Positions 10,638-21,995 are shown, counted from the stretch's first letter. The stretch: DNA of 64,000 bases from Solanum dulcamara (GCF_947179165.1 NC_077240.1:43537501-43601500); one strand, 5' to 3'. Numbers and translations are program-made. The notes: generated by a model not told the origin, from the sequence alone.

Positions 10638-13412
10638 AGATGACCCTTTATTTGTTTCCTGAGGCTTTTAGTCTAATTCCGAGGCCCATTGTGGAATTTG
10701 ACTCAAAATGGCCCTTGGGTGTGGGACCCATGTTTAGTGGTAACGACCTTGTATGGAAATTTTAACTGCAGCAGTGAGTCCAGAACATCAAATTTGGTAG
10801 GGTAGCATATATCATTTGCGCACACGGGATTTCAAACGAATTCTAAGCACCTCATTGGAATATTTGAACATGGGAAATCAACTTTTTAGCTGATATCTGG
10901 TGCAAGAAGTTTTGTTCTCCGTGATCTGGGTCCCTTGGCCGCGTTCGCGTGGGCCCTTGGTCGCATTCATGGAGACCCTAAAATTTGTTCTCTGCAATCG
11001 CGGGCCTTTAGCCGTATTCACGAAAGTCAAGTTTCTTGACCTCCACGTTTGTGGACTACTATAGCCGCGTTCGTGAAGGCTAAGTCTGGGTCTTTTAATA
11101 AAAGACCAAGGGCGATTTTCAGATTTTATTCCAAAGTTTCAACCTCGATATTTCCTTCATTTGAAGCTTAATTTAGGCAATTCAAAGGACTAGATTCAAG
11201 AGAATTTCATGGGAAAGCCAGTGGTGAGCTCAGAATCTCGAGAAGAAGCTTCGTGTGAGTTAAATTTTTGATTTTTGCTACTAATCTTGGTAATTTTGGA
11301 ATGGAATTTTAGTGGATTTTGGAGAATTGTATCTTGGATAATTTAGCTCTATTTTTAGTGATTTTTAAGTCTAGACTGTGGGGGTATTCGTAAGGAACAT
11401 CGTGGTATGTTTGGTTTGGGTCGTGGGGGTGTCATTTGTGAGAATTACCTGCGTTAATGTGCTTTCATAATCATCTCTTTAGCTTAAATTTAGGAAATCA
11501 TTGCATGATCGTCTTGCATTGTTTTTCTACCCCGATTTTTGTTGTAATTTGATCCTTAAGCTTCGGGTGCTGTCTAGAACCTATTTTTGGGGTCAAATTT
11601 AAGAATTTTGGATGCGGGTCCCATATTTCCCATTTTAGATCCTAAAATTTATTCATCCTTGAAAATTATGAAATTAGTGTCTAAATGACCGTAACGACGG
11701 CGGGGCAGCGTTTTGAGCCATTTGAAAGGGAAAAGCTCTAGCACAGTGATTTAAAGCGCACGTGTTCAGCCTACATGTAGGCTATGACTTTTTTTTTAGA
11801 TTGAGTTAGAATGTGTGAAAGCATAATTAAAATCATTGGAATTTGGGTTGGGTAGCTTATTTGTATATCTTAGGTGTTAGAAATCATGTTTTAGGCTTTT
11901 ATCGTATTTTTTGGGTAATTGGAAGCCTCTGTTTCTTTTTGTGTTTCACTAGTATTGTAGAAGAAGTTGATTGATTGTGTTGTTGATATTGTGGAGGGTG
12001 TTGACCTTAGGATAGGTTGTAAACTTGCTTTAGTTTCCCCAGCGTTGCTCCGACGGGCTTAGATCCTTGTAGAATGGTGTAGAGGGATAGTGATCGAAAG
12101 TTTGGCCTTAGCTAGGCAATAACCTTGCACTTAAGAATACACTTATCTATACCACGGCATGACTGCGACTTTCGAGCTGCGTTGGTGGCACTATACTTTG
12201 TGAGTATTCGGTTTCGGCTCTAGTTCGATCTTTGGAGGCATACTAGTTGACTCATTGGAAAGGAGATTCTCAGAACTATTATCATCCAGTTGGAAAGGAA
12301 AATATTTGGCACGTTGGGATAATCATATGTGAGCATTTGGGTACCCAGCCCCGGCTTCCATTTTGAATTTTCATCAGGGAGCATCTGGGTACCTAGCCCA
12401 GGCCTCTACCGAGCTACTGGTATGGCGAGCATCTAGGTACGAAGCCCTAACCTTGACCATACCGATATATTATGGAAAGCATCTAGGTATCCAGTCCTGG
12501 CCTTCACCATACTGATACATTGTGGCGAGCATCCGGGTACCCAGCCTCGGCCTCGATCACCTTGAATACGCGAGAGAGCATTTGGGTCCCAGTCCCATTC
12601 TCGACCCCTAACGCATTCCCAATCGATCGATTCTTGGTCCAGAAATGACATAGTTCTTCAGTTCTTGGCGTTATAGATTCTTGGTTCCTAGCCTTATTAG
12701 TTATAGCTATTCTGTGAACTCAGCGGGCTTATGAGGGTTCATTTGGGCTTTTGTTTTAACTTGTGCATAGTGTTTCGACTGGGCTTATGGGGGTCCAGTT
12801 GGGTGTAGATAGTTGTAGTTCTCTTAGTTAGTACTTTTTCCACCTTAGATGCTTATTATAATTCCTATTTAGGCTTATTCCTCTTCTCATATTGTTCTTA
12901 CCTTTTCTACTCAGTCGAACTATGATGCCTACTGAGTACATGTTATCATGGTACTCATACTATACTTTGCATCTACTTTCGTAATGCAGGACCGAGCACC
13001 AGCTACCATGCGGATAGATCAAGCCTGTTGTAGTTAGCTCCGGAGACCAGGGTGAACACTTGCTATTTTGAGATCATTTCTGTCTCCTTCAGCTTGGATG
13101 ACCTGTCTTTTGCATTTTTGAGACTAGTCAGTTGTTGTATATATTTTTGGTCCACTTTTGGGAATTGTACTCATATTTTATATTGTAGTAGCTTTGTACT
13201 TGTGACCTCTAGGTTCTGGGATGGATCCTTAGTTGTATATAACAGGTTTAGGCTTTTCTTTCGCTAATTTATTTTTGCCTATGTTAGAATCCCCTATTCA
13301 TGATTAGTTTCTTCCCTCAAACCCATTACTTGTCATTCTGGGTTACGGGTTGGCTTACCTACTTTTGGGTTATAATAGGTGCCATCATGGCCTGAGAAAT
13401 CAGGTCGTGAAA
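10638..13412 (+). repeat. 5' LTR of element B (5' end cut by A)
   Basis: The end is set by the primer site at 13416. The LTR is at least 2775 bp; its first part lies left of A. It includes a CpG-rich section at 10930-11080 with repeated CCGCGTTCG-type motifs, a ~50-bp tandem array (12329-12590), and a U5 part with CTACTGAGTACATG (12930). This LTR differs in sequence from those of A, C, E and D. Small frames inside (e.g. 12433-12651 minus, 13052-13267 plus) are not genes. Confidence 0.75.
12329..12590. repeat. ~50-bp tandem array in B's LTR
   Basis: About six degenerate units beginning GAGCATCTGGGTACC at about 12331, 12378, 12427, 12477, 12526 and 12573, each followed by an AGCCC-GGCCT core. 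Spacing is 47-50 bp. Confidence 0.8.
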
Positions 13413-13415
13413 AGT

Positions 13416-13430
13416 TGGTATTAGAGCCCC
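13416..13430 (+). promoter_or_regulatory. Primer binding site of B
   Basis: TGGTATTAGAGCCCC lies three bases after the LTR end (GTGAAA, a decayed GTGACA). It matches the initiator-Met tRNA site apart from a few changes. Confidence 0.8.
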
Positions 13431-13460
13431 AGGTTTGTTAGTCTCACTTGTATAGAGATA

Positions 13461-13529
13461 ACATCTAGTAGCGTCTTGTAGATGGGTGCAGAGACGTGCG
13501 TAACTTATCTTTGGGACGCTACAAGATGT
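13461..13529 (+). repeat. Leader inverted repeat of B
   Basis: ACATCTAGTAGCGTC (13461-13475) pairs with GACGCTACAAGATGT (13515-13529) with one mismatch in 15, leaving a ~39-base loop. It lies ~30 bases after the primer site, a usual place for packaging or dimerisation structures in retroelement RNA. Role inferred. Confidence 0.6.
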
Positions 13530-13620
13530 CATTAGGAACGTTCTCTATGTTGTATCATTTCATGTATTTTTGTGTCTTATTGGTTTTCTAAAATCTTATT
13601 TGTTTCTTTCTTTAGCAGGG

Positions 13621-14900
13621 ATGGTTTATACACATGGTACTACCGGTGGTGAAGACGTATCAGTGCTAGGTAGGCCTAGAGGCTGGCCTCGTAGAGTAGA
13701 CAAGGGAGAAGAACCAGCTTCCAACCCAAACATAGAACCCAAGCTTGTAAAGGAGAATCATAATGCTCCTATTCCTCCTCCATTGGAGGGGCCATCACAA
13801 GCAGCACAAACTCCAACTACACAAGTTAGGACCCCAACACTATAGGTAGTGATTGCATAGCTTCTCATGGCTATTGGGGTTATACCATATAACTCAGTTC
13901 TAATGGTGGACTTATCGACACCGCGGGATCCGCCCGCCTAGCTAGTACCTAAGGTTCAGCCGCCTCCGCCAGTTGTTGCACCCCGACCCATGGTTTCGGA
14001 AGGTGTTATATCACTACAGGTGCAAAAGATGTTGGTTGTCTTTCAGAGTTTGTCACCCCCGACATTTTCTAGAGCCATTGGCAAGGATGCCATAGAGGTT
14101 TTGACTACGTGCTAGGAGAAGATCCACTCCTTGGGTCTTGTGGAGTCCATAGGCACCAAATTTACCGCTCACCAGTTCAGAGGGTCATCCAGGCAGTGGT
14201 GGCATTCTTATTTGTAGTCTAGGCCAGTTGGCTCACCACCGTTGATATGGGCCCAGTTCTCAAAGGCTTTTTGGGCTTGATACATTCCCAGGAGCATCAG
14301 GGACCAATTCCAAGATCGGAAGAAAGGTGGGATCCGGACAAAATCGATGAAACGGAAGAAATCTCTCGTGCTTAAGACATGAGAATTGGATGATTGCCGA
14401 GTATGAAGCCAAATTTTATCATCTATCCCAGTATGCTACTATGATTCTACCTACCGAGGAAGAGCGGGTATGATGTTTTATATATGGATTGAGGCCCGAC
14501 GTGAGGTTGGTGACTAAGCACTTAGCTTCTGCATACTGCTCTTTTTTGGATATGGTGGATCATGCACACACTATCGAGATTATTCATCACCATGACCAAT
14601 GGGGCAGCGATAAGAGACCCAAGCATTAGGGCAGCTATAGTGGGTCCTAGTCTAGGTGTCATAATAGTTATGACAGGCCCAGCCAGTAAATCCAATAGGT
14701 AGTTACCAGTAGGGTTAGTCTAGCAGGCTGGTTCAGGCCACCCTACTAATAGCTGAGGGTAGTCAGCCCTGTTTGAAGGGTTCCACTATAGAGCAAAGCT
14801 CGAGGGGATTAAGTCTGCTTCCTTCCTACCATGGATAAGTTATCACAGACCACTCAGCTTCAGGATATTTTGATTGTGTCTCACTAGAGCACTGGGCTAA
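13621..14900 (+). pseudogene. gag remnant of element B
   Basis: It begins with an ATG at 13621 followed by 74 sense codons (MVYTHGTTGG..., basic RPRGWPRR, proline-rich PIPPPLEGPS) and a stop. The rest is readable only across stops and frameshifts: FSRAIGKDAIEV near 14065, then a retrotransposon gag signature (YEAKFYHLSQYAT near 14400, LRPDVRLVTKHL near 14490, DHAHTIEIIHHH near 14560). Gag would form the virus-like particle. Too many breaks for function. The start is chosen as the first ATG after the leader, consistent with gag being first. Confidence 0.75.
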
Positions 14901-15081
14901 GGAGGGTCCCGGCTGGGATAGATACTTGGCAATAGTGCCACCTCTACTAGGAGGTATAGATCAGGGTTAGGGCCACAATTATGGTCAATAGGGTATTCGG
15001 GGAGGTCCCCAGGGAGGCAGGTCAGGTGGCAGGGTAGATGGTCGTAGGAGAGGCCGACAAGGCCATTTCTATACTGCTCCG

Positions 15082-15663
15082 ATGAGGGTAGAGGCTGAGG
15101 CATCAGATGATGTTATCATAGGTACTATCCTTATTTGTCAACAGACTACTTTATCTTTATTTAATTTAGGTTTCACGTATTCCTATGTATCTATATATTT
15201 TTCTCCGTGTTTGGGTATTGTCTATGAGTCACTTGAGGTTCTATTGCATGTTTTGACCCCGATAGGGGATTTTTTAGTAGTGGATAAGGTTTGTAGATCC
15301 TGTGTAGTGACTATTCAGGGGAATGAGACTTGGGAAGATCTTATTTTACTCAATATGCTGGACATCGATGTTATTCTAGGCATGGATTGGCTATCCCTTC
15401 ATGATACGGTTTATGACTGTTATGCCAAGACCGTTATATTAGCCATGCCTAGCATTACCTTGGTCCTGTGGAAGGGTTCTTATAGTCGCTCACCGACTAG
15501 GATCATATATTTTATGTGGGCCCGACAGCTAGTTATTTTCAGGTTCTTGGCTTACTTAGTATATGTCCGTGATGTATCCAGTGAGGCCCTTACTGTTGAT
15601 TCAGTTCCTATGGTTAGGGAGTTTACTGATGTCTTCCCTACTTACCTACCTGGCCTACCCTAG
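15082..15663 (+). pseudogene. Aspartic protease region of element B
   Basis: A 193-codon open stretch carrying the retropepsin fold landmarks: an active-site-like segment NLGFTYSYVS in which the usual catalytic Asp-Ser/Thr-Gly is lost, and further on DVILGMDWL, the conserved second signature. The end (VREFTDVFPTYLPGLP) is the linker into reverse transcriptase. It is part of a pol polyprotein; the ATG at 15082 is not a natural start. Loss of the active-site Asp means it is inactive even in the open section. Confidence 0.8.
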
Positions 15664-16876
15664 AGACAGATATTGACTTTGCTATAGATTTGGAGTAGGG
15701 CACTAAGCCTATTTCTATACCACTTTACCATATGGCCCCTGCAGAGCTCAAGAAGCTCAGTGTACAGGTTGAGGATCATCTAGGTAAGGGTTTTATTTGC
15801 CCTAGTGTGTTGCCATAGGGTGAACCCATCTTTTTTGTTAAGAAGAAGGATGGGACTATACAGATATGTGTTGATTACAGGCAGCTAAACAAAGTAATGG
15901 TGAAAGATGGTTACCCAATGCCTCATATCGATGACCTATTCGACCAGCTTCAGGGTGCAACCTTGTTTTCTAAGATTGACTTTAGGTTTGGCTATCACCA
16001 GTTTCAGATTAGAGCTGTCGACATTCCTAAGACTACTTTTTGGACTCGTTATAGCCAGTATGAGTTCCTTATGATGTCTTTTGGGCTTGCTAATGCCCCT
16101 GCAGCTTTTATGGACCTTATGAATCGAGTATTCATGACTTATCTTGACTTATTCATGATCATATTCATTGATGATGTACTAGTATACTCGTAGAGTAGAG
16201 AGGAGCACACACAACATTTGAGGGTTGTGCTCCAAACATTGAGAGATCAATAACTTTATGCGAAATTCTCAAAGTGCGAGTTTTGGTTAGAATCTATTGT
16301 ATTTATGGGATACGTGGTGTCCAGAGAGGGTATCATGGTGGATCTGGCAAAGATTGAGCTATTCGTAGTTGGGCTAGTCCTACATCTGTTACAAAGATTG
16401 GAAGCTTTATCAGATTGGATGGGTATTATAGGCGCTCATCAAGGGTATCTCCACCATTGTAGCCCTATTGACCCATTTGACTGGCCAGGATGTTCCCTTT
16501 ATGTGGTACGAGGAGTATGAGTTAATATTTCGGAAGCTCAAAAAGATGCTTACCACCGCTTTTGTTCTGACTCATCCAGTTGAGGGAGAGAGCTTTTCAG
16601 TATATTGTGATGCTTCTAGTGTAGGTCTTGGGTGTTTATTGATGAGTTGGGGCTAATTTATCCCTTATGATTCTAGATAGTTGAGAGCGCATGAGTGCAA
16701 CTATCCCACTCATGACCTAGAGTTGGCAGTGGTAGTTTTTGCACTCAAGAGATGGAGGCACTACTTATACGAAGTCCATTGTGAGATATATACTGATCAC
16801 CACAACTTATAGTATATTACGAGTCAGAGGGATCTTAATTCTAGACATCGGCACTGTATTAAGCTATTAAGAGATT
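15664..16876 (+). pseudogene. Reverse transcriptase and RNase H of element B
   Basis: Continues from the protease through a stop. RT landmarks in order: [18 protein letters not shown] (about 15843), [10 protein letters not shown] (about 15975), [18 protein letters not shown] (about 16080) and the catalytic FIDDVLVYS (about 16166, both Asp present), then a stop. RNase H follows: YCDASSVGLGC (about 16600), [15 protein letters not shown] (about 16690), IYTDHHNL (about 16788). Stops occur between nearly all blocks and the sequence ends abruptly at ~16876 before integrase. RT would copy element RNA into DNA with RNase H removing the template; this copy cannot. Confidence 0.9.
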
Positions 16877-17084
16877 ATGTGGCAGCCTTGTTGGCTCGTA
16901 TGCCCTTTCATGATATGGTACGAATGAAAGAGGCTACATGTACATGAAAAAAAAGGTTTTGACCCATTAGGGTTTTTGGGTGGAGTATCACTTTACGCAT
17001 AGTTTAATTTGGCTATATTTGATAGTTACGTATACAGAGGTCCAAGTCGGACCCCAATCACGGCCTATGGGGTTGGGTCATGAC
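16877..17084 (+). repeat. Stray 3' tail of a chromovirus LTR
   Basis: It matches the last ~200 bases of the LTRs of C, E and D (GGCAGCCTTGTTGGCT, ATGAAAGAGGCTACA, GGACCCCAATCACGG, ending GGGTTGGGTCATGACA). No primer site follows, and the left edge runs directly out of B's RNase H, so this is a truncated LTR fragment rather than an element end. Confidence 0.75.
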
Positions 17085-17469
17085 ACCAATAGTCTCAAAC
17101 TCGTACTTGTTGCCTCGGTACTCATATCGACCATGCTACTAGCCCAGTTTGGTAATTTTGGAGTTGATGGATCCGTTAGAATTCTGTTCTGAGGTCATTT
17201 TCATGAATTTATGATCAAAGCCAACTTTTCAAGTTATAAACGCTCCAAAATAGGGAAACAAGTCTAAAACCCAAACGAACAACAAGGAGACTGTGCTACC
17301 GGTGCTAGCAGATCATAAATAACTTGGGGTCACTATAAGAATGTTCTAAATGATAAAACGGAAGTAAAATTAGGAAAATGACCTGGAGGGTCATTTTAAT
17401 ATCCACTACTAAAAGAACATTCGTCCAAAAAGTAAAGACAAGGATATACTTGGAAGCTCAAATAAGTTG
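17085..17469 (-). other. Probable 3' flank / LTR remnant of element F
   Basis: Lies just downstream (in minus sense) of F's chromodomain. It contains AAGAACATTCGTCC at 17408-17421, reminiscent of the hairpin/PPT zone of chromoviruses. No open frame of interest and no clean LTR boundary is visible. Confidence 0.35.
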
Positions 17470-18113
17470 GGGAACTACTCTCGCATCTCCTGCTTGGTTT
17501 CCTAGGTATCCACCTCGATCGGATGATGGCGCCACTAGACCTTAATCACAGGGCCTAGAATGAAGCTGGCGAACATATCTGGCTAGAATAGCGACTGGGT
17601 CCTCAACAAAAGTCAAGAGATCATCCAACTCAATAGAATCATATTGAAGCACGTGGGACTCATTAGGAATGTACCAGCGCAGCATAGAAATATGAAAAAT
17701 AGGGTGTATAGCTGAAAATGCTAGAGGTAAAGCTAACTCATAAGAAACCTCTCTAACTCTCCTCAGAATCTCAAAAGGCTCAATATACCTAGGGATAAGG
17801 TTACCCTGCTTGCTGAATCTTATCACGCCCTTCAAGGGAGACACTCACAAGAATATCTAATCTCCAACCTCAAAGAGGAAGGGTCGATGCCTACGATAAT
17901 CATAACTCTTGTGCCTACTCTGAGCTATCCTTAGCCTATCCTGGATAACTCGGACCCTAGATATGGCATCTTGAAGAAAATTGGTCCTGTGCAGCCCAGG
18001 TTTTAAAGACTCAAACCAACCAACTGGAGTGCGACAACACCTACCATATAAGGCCTCAAATGGGGCTATCTAAATACTAGAGTGGTAGCATTAGTTGTAC
18101 ACAAACTCCTAAT
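17470..18113 (-). pseudogene. Integrase C-terminus and chromodomain (F, left half)
   Basis: Minus-strand reading from 18113 downward gives the integrase core end (EFVYN, YHSSI, then APFEALYGRCCRTPVGWFE), a linker (RIAQSRHKSYDYRR), an open 100-codon stretch (17542-17844) with the C-terminal fold signature (NLIPRYIEPFEILRR, IHPIFHISMLRWYIP) and PVAILARYVRQLHSR, then across two stops a chromodomain-like WRHHPIEVD. It differs clearly from the integrases of A, C, E and D, so it is another chromovirus lineage. Breaks at several stops make it inactive. Its upstream pol portion is probably the minus-strand fragment at 50052-52830. Confidence 0.8.
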
Positions 18114-18114
18114 A

Positions 18115-18132
18115 GTTATACTATAGTATAAC
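18115..18132. repeat. Perfect 18-bp palindrome at the F/T junction
   Basis: GTTATACTATAGTATAAC equals its own reverse complement. A partial repeat (GTTATAGTATA) follows at 18134. It sits exactly between the last integrase homology of F and the first LTR homology of T and looks like filler made at a break. Confidence 0.75.
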
Positions 18133-18146
18133 AGTTATAGTATAGG

Positions 18147-19370
18147 GCCCTCGATCAGTGAAGGAACCATCTCGGAAAGCGGCTAACAATTTGGGTAAGG
18201 CACACACTAAGGAAGCACCACCGCGAGATGTGGTGGGTGACGTGGTACGATGGCGAGATATAATTGGCCAAGAACAACACCAAGAGGTTTACCACTAAAA
18301 TTGAAAAGCATCACCGGTTGTGAAGATGCCCAGGCAACACATTAAAATTTTCCTAGATCTATTAGGATTTATTTTCCTACTTAGTTTAAGATTAGGTTTC
18401 AACTTCTATAAATACACCACTATGTTCTAGGTTTAGGGGGGCGTTTTTCTTGTTGTTTTGGGTCTATATTATATGACTAAAAACATTAATTTTGAGAGCT
18501 TTTCATCATTAAAAATGCTGCTGGACAGTAGAACAAGTACACACACGACAACTTATCTCTTAACTAGTTTGGAAGACTTGAATGAAGTTTTGCATGCCAC
18601 TTTTCATTGTTTGATTCTTGTGTTGATTTTCTATAAATTAATAAGTATTGTTTCATGAATTACACACAAGTTATTATTGCTTTAATTATAATTATGTATA
18701 GCTAATCCCACAATTAGGGTTGTGGAAACCATGATGACTTAAATAGAGTAGGCAAATATAGGATTGATATCCGTGATTTATTTTTGAATGTATTGTAATT
18801 TCTTCATTAAAAAGTCTTTCTTAGTAAATGCACACATTGAGAAATTTCCTGTATTCATTGCTTTACTGGGAGGGAGGTAGTGATTAGGAAAAGAATATTA
18901 TAACAGGAATTTGAAGAGTTTGGTTTTATAAGAAGGGACAAACTTTGTCTAAGTTACTTGAGATCAAGATGAGATGAATGAGATACGTCTGAGAAGTCCT
19001 GGGAGGGGAATTATATGTTACATAACTCGCTAGATTTTGCATGCAATACATTAGACGATATCATGAACGCAAGTCGTCTATTATGTCATATGTCATGTGG
19101 ATCATCACCCTAGTCTAGTCTTTAAATTGTTACCACTTTAGTTTTGTTTACCTGTCATTGCATTGTTACTTTTTCTTAAATCAAAAATAAAACCCCACTT
19201 TTACTTATGCATCTTTATTTTTTGGAAGTAGCCACTACAACTGAATAGTGATAGCTAATAAAATTGTTTCAACCAATTCACTGTGGGATCGATATCGACT
19301 CTTAGTTGGGTAAAATATATTGCTAACGATAGACTATATTTTTTTTGAGAGGTATAATTGAGAGTTATCA
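18147..19370 (+). repeat. 5' LTR of T (first ~400 bp missing)
   Basis: Homologous to about 48780-50051 (for example GGGCCCTC, GTGAAGGAACCATC, AAGATGCCCAGGC, CTATTAGGATTT, GGTTTCAACTTCTATAAATA). TATAAATA at 18410-18417 is the likely TATA box, with transcription starting in the downstream GTTCTAGGTTTAGG region. Ends TTATCA before the primer site. The frame 18458-18658 is an LTR shadow. Confidence 0.8.
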
Positions 19371-19373
19371 AAA

Positions 19374-19391
19374 TAGCGCCATTGCCAGGGA
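19374..19391 (+). promoter_or_regulatory. Primer binding site of T
   Basis: TAGCGCCATTGCCAGGGA resembles the TGGCGCCGTTGCCGGGGA primer site used by Tat/Athila elements, three bases after the LTR end. Three transitions separate the two. Confidence 0.75.
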
Positions 19392-20971
19392 ATACAACTT
19401 TGAAATAGTCTATTAGTGAGCACTTTAGGTTGTAGTTCTATTTCCTAGTTTAACTGTTGGTTTTTGTTGTTGTTTTTGGTTACTACAGAGCTCAAGTTAG
19501 TGCAAAACCCAAGGAAAGAGTAATCAAGTAACTTATGTTGTGCTGCAATGTTAAATTAGGCATTTCATGGGAAGCAACCCATGTGGAAACTTGATGAAGT
19601 ATTAGTAATCAAGTACATTACGTCGTGTCGCGATATTAAATCAGGCGCTTTATGGGAGGCGACCCATGTGGATACTTGTTGAATTTGGAGTAGTCAAGTA
19701 ACCTACTACGGATACATAGAGCATCACAGGTATGATCAGTTCCCTTGTTTTAAACTTTGGAGTTTTTAAGTGCATTGGGGACAATGCACAAATTTTGGAG
19801 GGGAATGGGGCATCCTAAAACCCTTTTGATTTTTTCTCGCCATGTTTCTTTTCTCTGAAGGTGTATTATCTAGTTGAACTGACATGTTTAGGTTGTTTGT
19901 ATGAATACAAGTGTCTATAGGAATTTGTAGTAGCTCGTGAAAATGAAAAAAAATGGCCCCTATTTAAAATTTTTGAGTAATTGTTGATTGCTTCTCAATT
20001 GTGATAATTGATTTGCTATGATCTTTGTAACATTGTGCATAGTGATTTGTTGGATAAATAATTGTTATGACTATGTTGATTAGTATCAGATAGCATAAGA
20101 TCAGTGCCATACGTGTGTGACTTAAATTTGTGTGGTTTGTTTGATGTATTTTTAAGCTAGAACTTGCCTGATTAGTCTTATTAAAAGAATTGAATAGCTG
20201 GATTAGGATAGGATCATAGGTGTTTGTTGATAATAAGTCACTTAGCCTAAAATTAACCGACCAAATGAAATTGTACCCTTTAAACCAAAAGTGTGAGCTT
20301 TAATAGACCCTTTCTTTGATTAAACATATTTCACCTTTCCTTTCTGTTTGTGAACCTATTTTTTGCCCTAGTCCCTCTAAGGATAATGTGCACCTCAACT
20401 GAGGCTAAAAGCGTAAGTTCAGGGTAACTACTATAAGAAGAATCAATTTGTGAATGTTTATCTTGGCCCTAGTCCCTTCTAAGAGATTATGTACTTCAAC
20501 TTAGACCAAAATCCTAAGTTGAGGATGGCGAAAAGCAGAAAAGTTAGGGTATAAAAAGAATGGTGGGATGAGAAGAAAAGAAAAACTTGGGTTGTGGATG
20601 CAAGTGAAAAAGAAAATAAGTGCAAAAATGAGTCATAAAGATAGAATAAGATTGAAAAAAATGGAAACCACTCCCGAGAAAAAAAAGAATGAGAAAATAA
20701 GGGAACAACAAGAATTTGGGGGGTTGAAAACAAATAGCTTATCCAAAATTGCATTTCGTAGGGCAAAGTAGTCACTTTTATCCTAAATGTACCCTAAATG
20801 TGCTGGAGCATATGTTACAAGCCAAAAAAGTCCTATTGTGATCCTAAAAAGGTTATTCAAGAGTTGACGTGTTGAAAATAAAGGCAAGCCCATGGTCTAT
20901 TTCTACATTGTTAGAACTTCTTTTGAGAGTGCAAGTAGTTTTGTTCCAGCCTCTGTTTATCCTATATACAC
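19392..20971 (+). other. Non-coding interior of T (left)
   Basis: No gag or pol motif. It contains two direct copies of a TCAAGTAACTTA/TACATTA ... ATGGGAGGCGACCCATGTGG unit (19526-19600 and 19609-19675), and a GTGCATTGGGGACAATGCAC inverted repeat (19771-19790) followed by TTTTGGAGGGG. Such motifs are usual in the 3' non-coding part of Tat-type elements, so pol has been deleted. A purine-rich stretch at 20560-20715 gives a chance frame in each direction. Ends where E begins. Confidence 0.55.
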
Positions 20972-21289
20972 TGTTACCCCCACACTCTTGAGCTCGGAAT
21001 GTCCCTTAAGCTTCTTAGAAGTTGTCAAGTGAGTCGGATAATCTACCACACTATCAAATGACTCCAAGGAAGGAAGAATGTGGTACCCCATGGTAGGGAA
21101 GGTTGGAAATACGGTTATAAGAATCTAGAAAGAGTTGGAGGCCAAGTAACGAGTTGTAGGCCTCTATTTACCTATGTAAGCTACTAATTTAGAAGTCTTA
21201 TACACTTGAGCTACTTAAGTACACACCAAGCTTACGTAGTAAGGATTACATAGGTTCTTAAAATAAGATGAGATTACGAACCCACGAGG

Positions 21290-21470
21290 AAGAGAAGAGA
21301 AGGACACGTGGCAGCCTAGGAAGGAAACACGTGGCAGCACCTCAAGCAAGCAGGTGGCCCACCTACTTGGGGTGGGCCCCACCAAGGATATGTGGCAGCC
21401 CCTCATTGGCTGCATGGTTGATGTGGCCCAATAGGGGCTGGACACGTATCACCCTATGTATATATGTGTG
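21290..21470 (+). promoter_or_regulatory. U3 promoter of E's 5' LTR
   Basis: ACACGTGGCAGC occurs at 21304 and 21328, with CCCAATAG (CCAAT-type) at 21427, GACACGTATC at 21441, then TATGTATATATGTG as TATA at about 21456. Spacing and order agree with the U3 of C. Likely the RNA polymerase II promoter of the element; control by bZIP/bHLH factors is inferred from the G-box core. Confidence 0.55.
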
Positions 21471-21577
21471 TTTGTATGACTACTAAATCTTTTCTTATTC
21501 AATTTGGAGCTGAAACTTCAGCAAACAAAAGAGAGAAAACGCTGGAGCAAAAAGAAAGGCAGCTATGGTTTGGAAGA

Positions 21578-21995
21578 ATTAAAGGTAAGTTCTTCAATTT
21601 TTCCTTCGTAAATTAATTGTCTAGGGTGTTCCTCAACCATAGGAAGGTATATATATGTATATTATGGTGCTTATGGAACCGTGTTTTTAGTTTTACACTT
21701 GGAAGGAATGAGAGAAAGCTGAATAGAAACCTAGAGGGCCAAGAGAGAGGGCTACGGGTTGGGGCTGCCAAGGTAAGCCTCCGAGTTTCTTTCCGTGAAT
21801 TAATTAATTTAGGTGTACCATAAATATATAATGGTGTTTTATAACATAAAATTTTAACTTGGGACAGTGGAGAAGTGACACAAACAGCCCGCTCAATTTC
21901 AGCACGTTTAGAGAAGTTTCGAGTTGTAATTTGGCAGTTTTTGCCAATTTCAGGTAAGGTAAGGTTTCTCCTTTCAATTTGGACTTTATGGTGTT
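21578..21995 (+). repeat. Triplicated AAGGTAAG / GAATTAATT modules in E's LTR
   Basis: Three similar stretches: AAAGGTAAGTTC...AAATTAATTGTCTAGG (21580-21636), CAAGGTAAGCCT...GAATTAATTAATTTAGG (21769-21812) and AGGTAAGGTAAGG...TTTGGACTTT (21952-21989). Each begins with a good consensus 5' splice site. The modules recur in the LTRs of C (29161, 29350, 29535), D (54534, 54714, 54890) and E's 3' LTR. Confidence 0.55.

Larger units (their letters stand above)
10638..16876 (+). mobile_element. Ty3/gypsy element B (broken, 3' part lost)
   Basis: Plus-strand element with the remainder of a 5' LTR (10638-13412), primer site (13416-13430), leader hairpin, gag, protease, RT and RNase H in canonical Ty3 order, all interrupted by stops. 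It stops at about 16876 in RNase H, where it joins an unrelated LTR tail; integrase and 3' LTR are absent. Element A is inserted in its LTR, so B is older than A. Confidence 0.85.

Noticed and set aside
20479..20775. 98-codon minus frame rich in Phe/Ser/Leu and a 67-codon Lys-rich plus frame
   Set aside because: Both come from one purine-rich stretch of T's interior; composition explains them.
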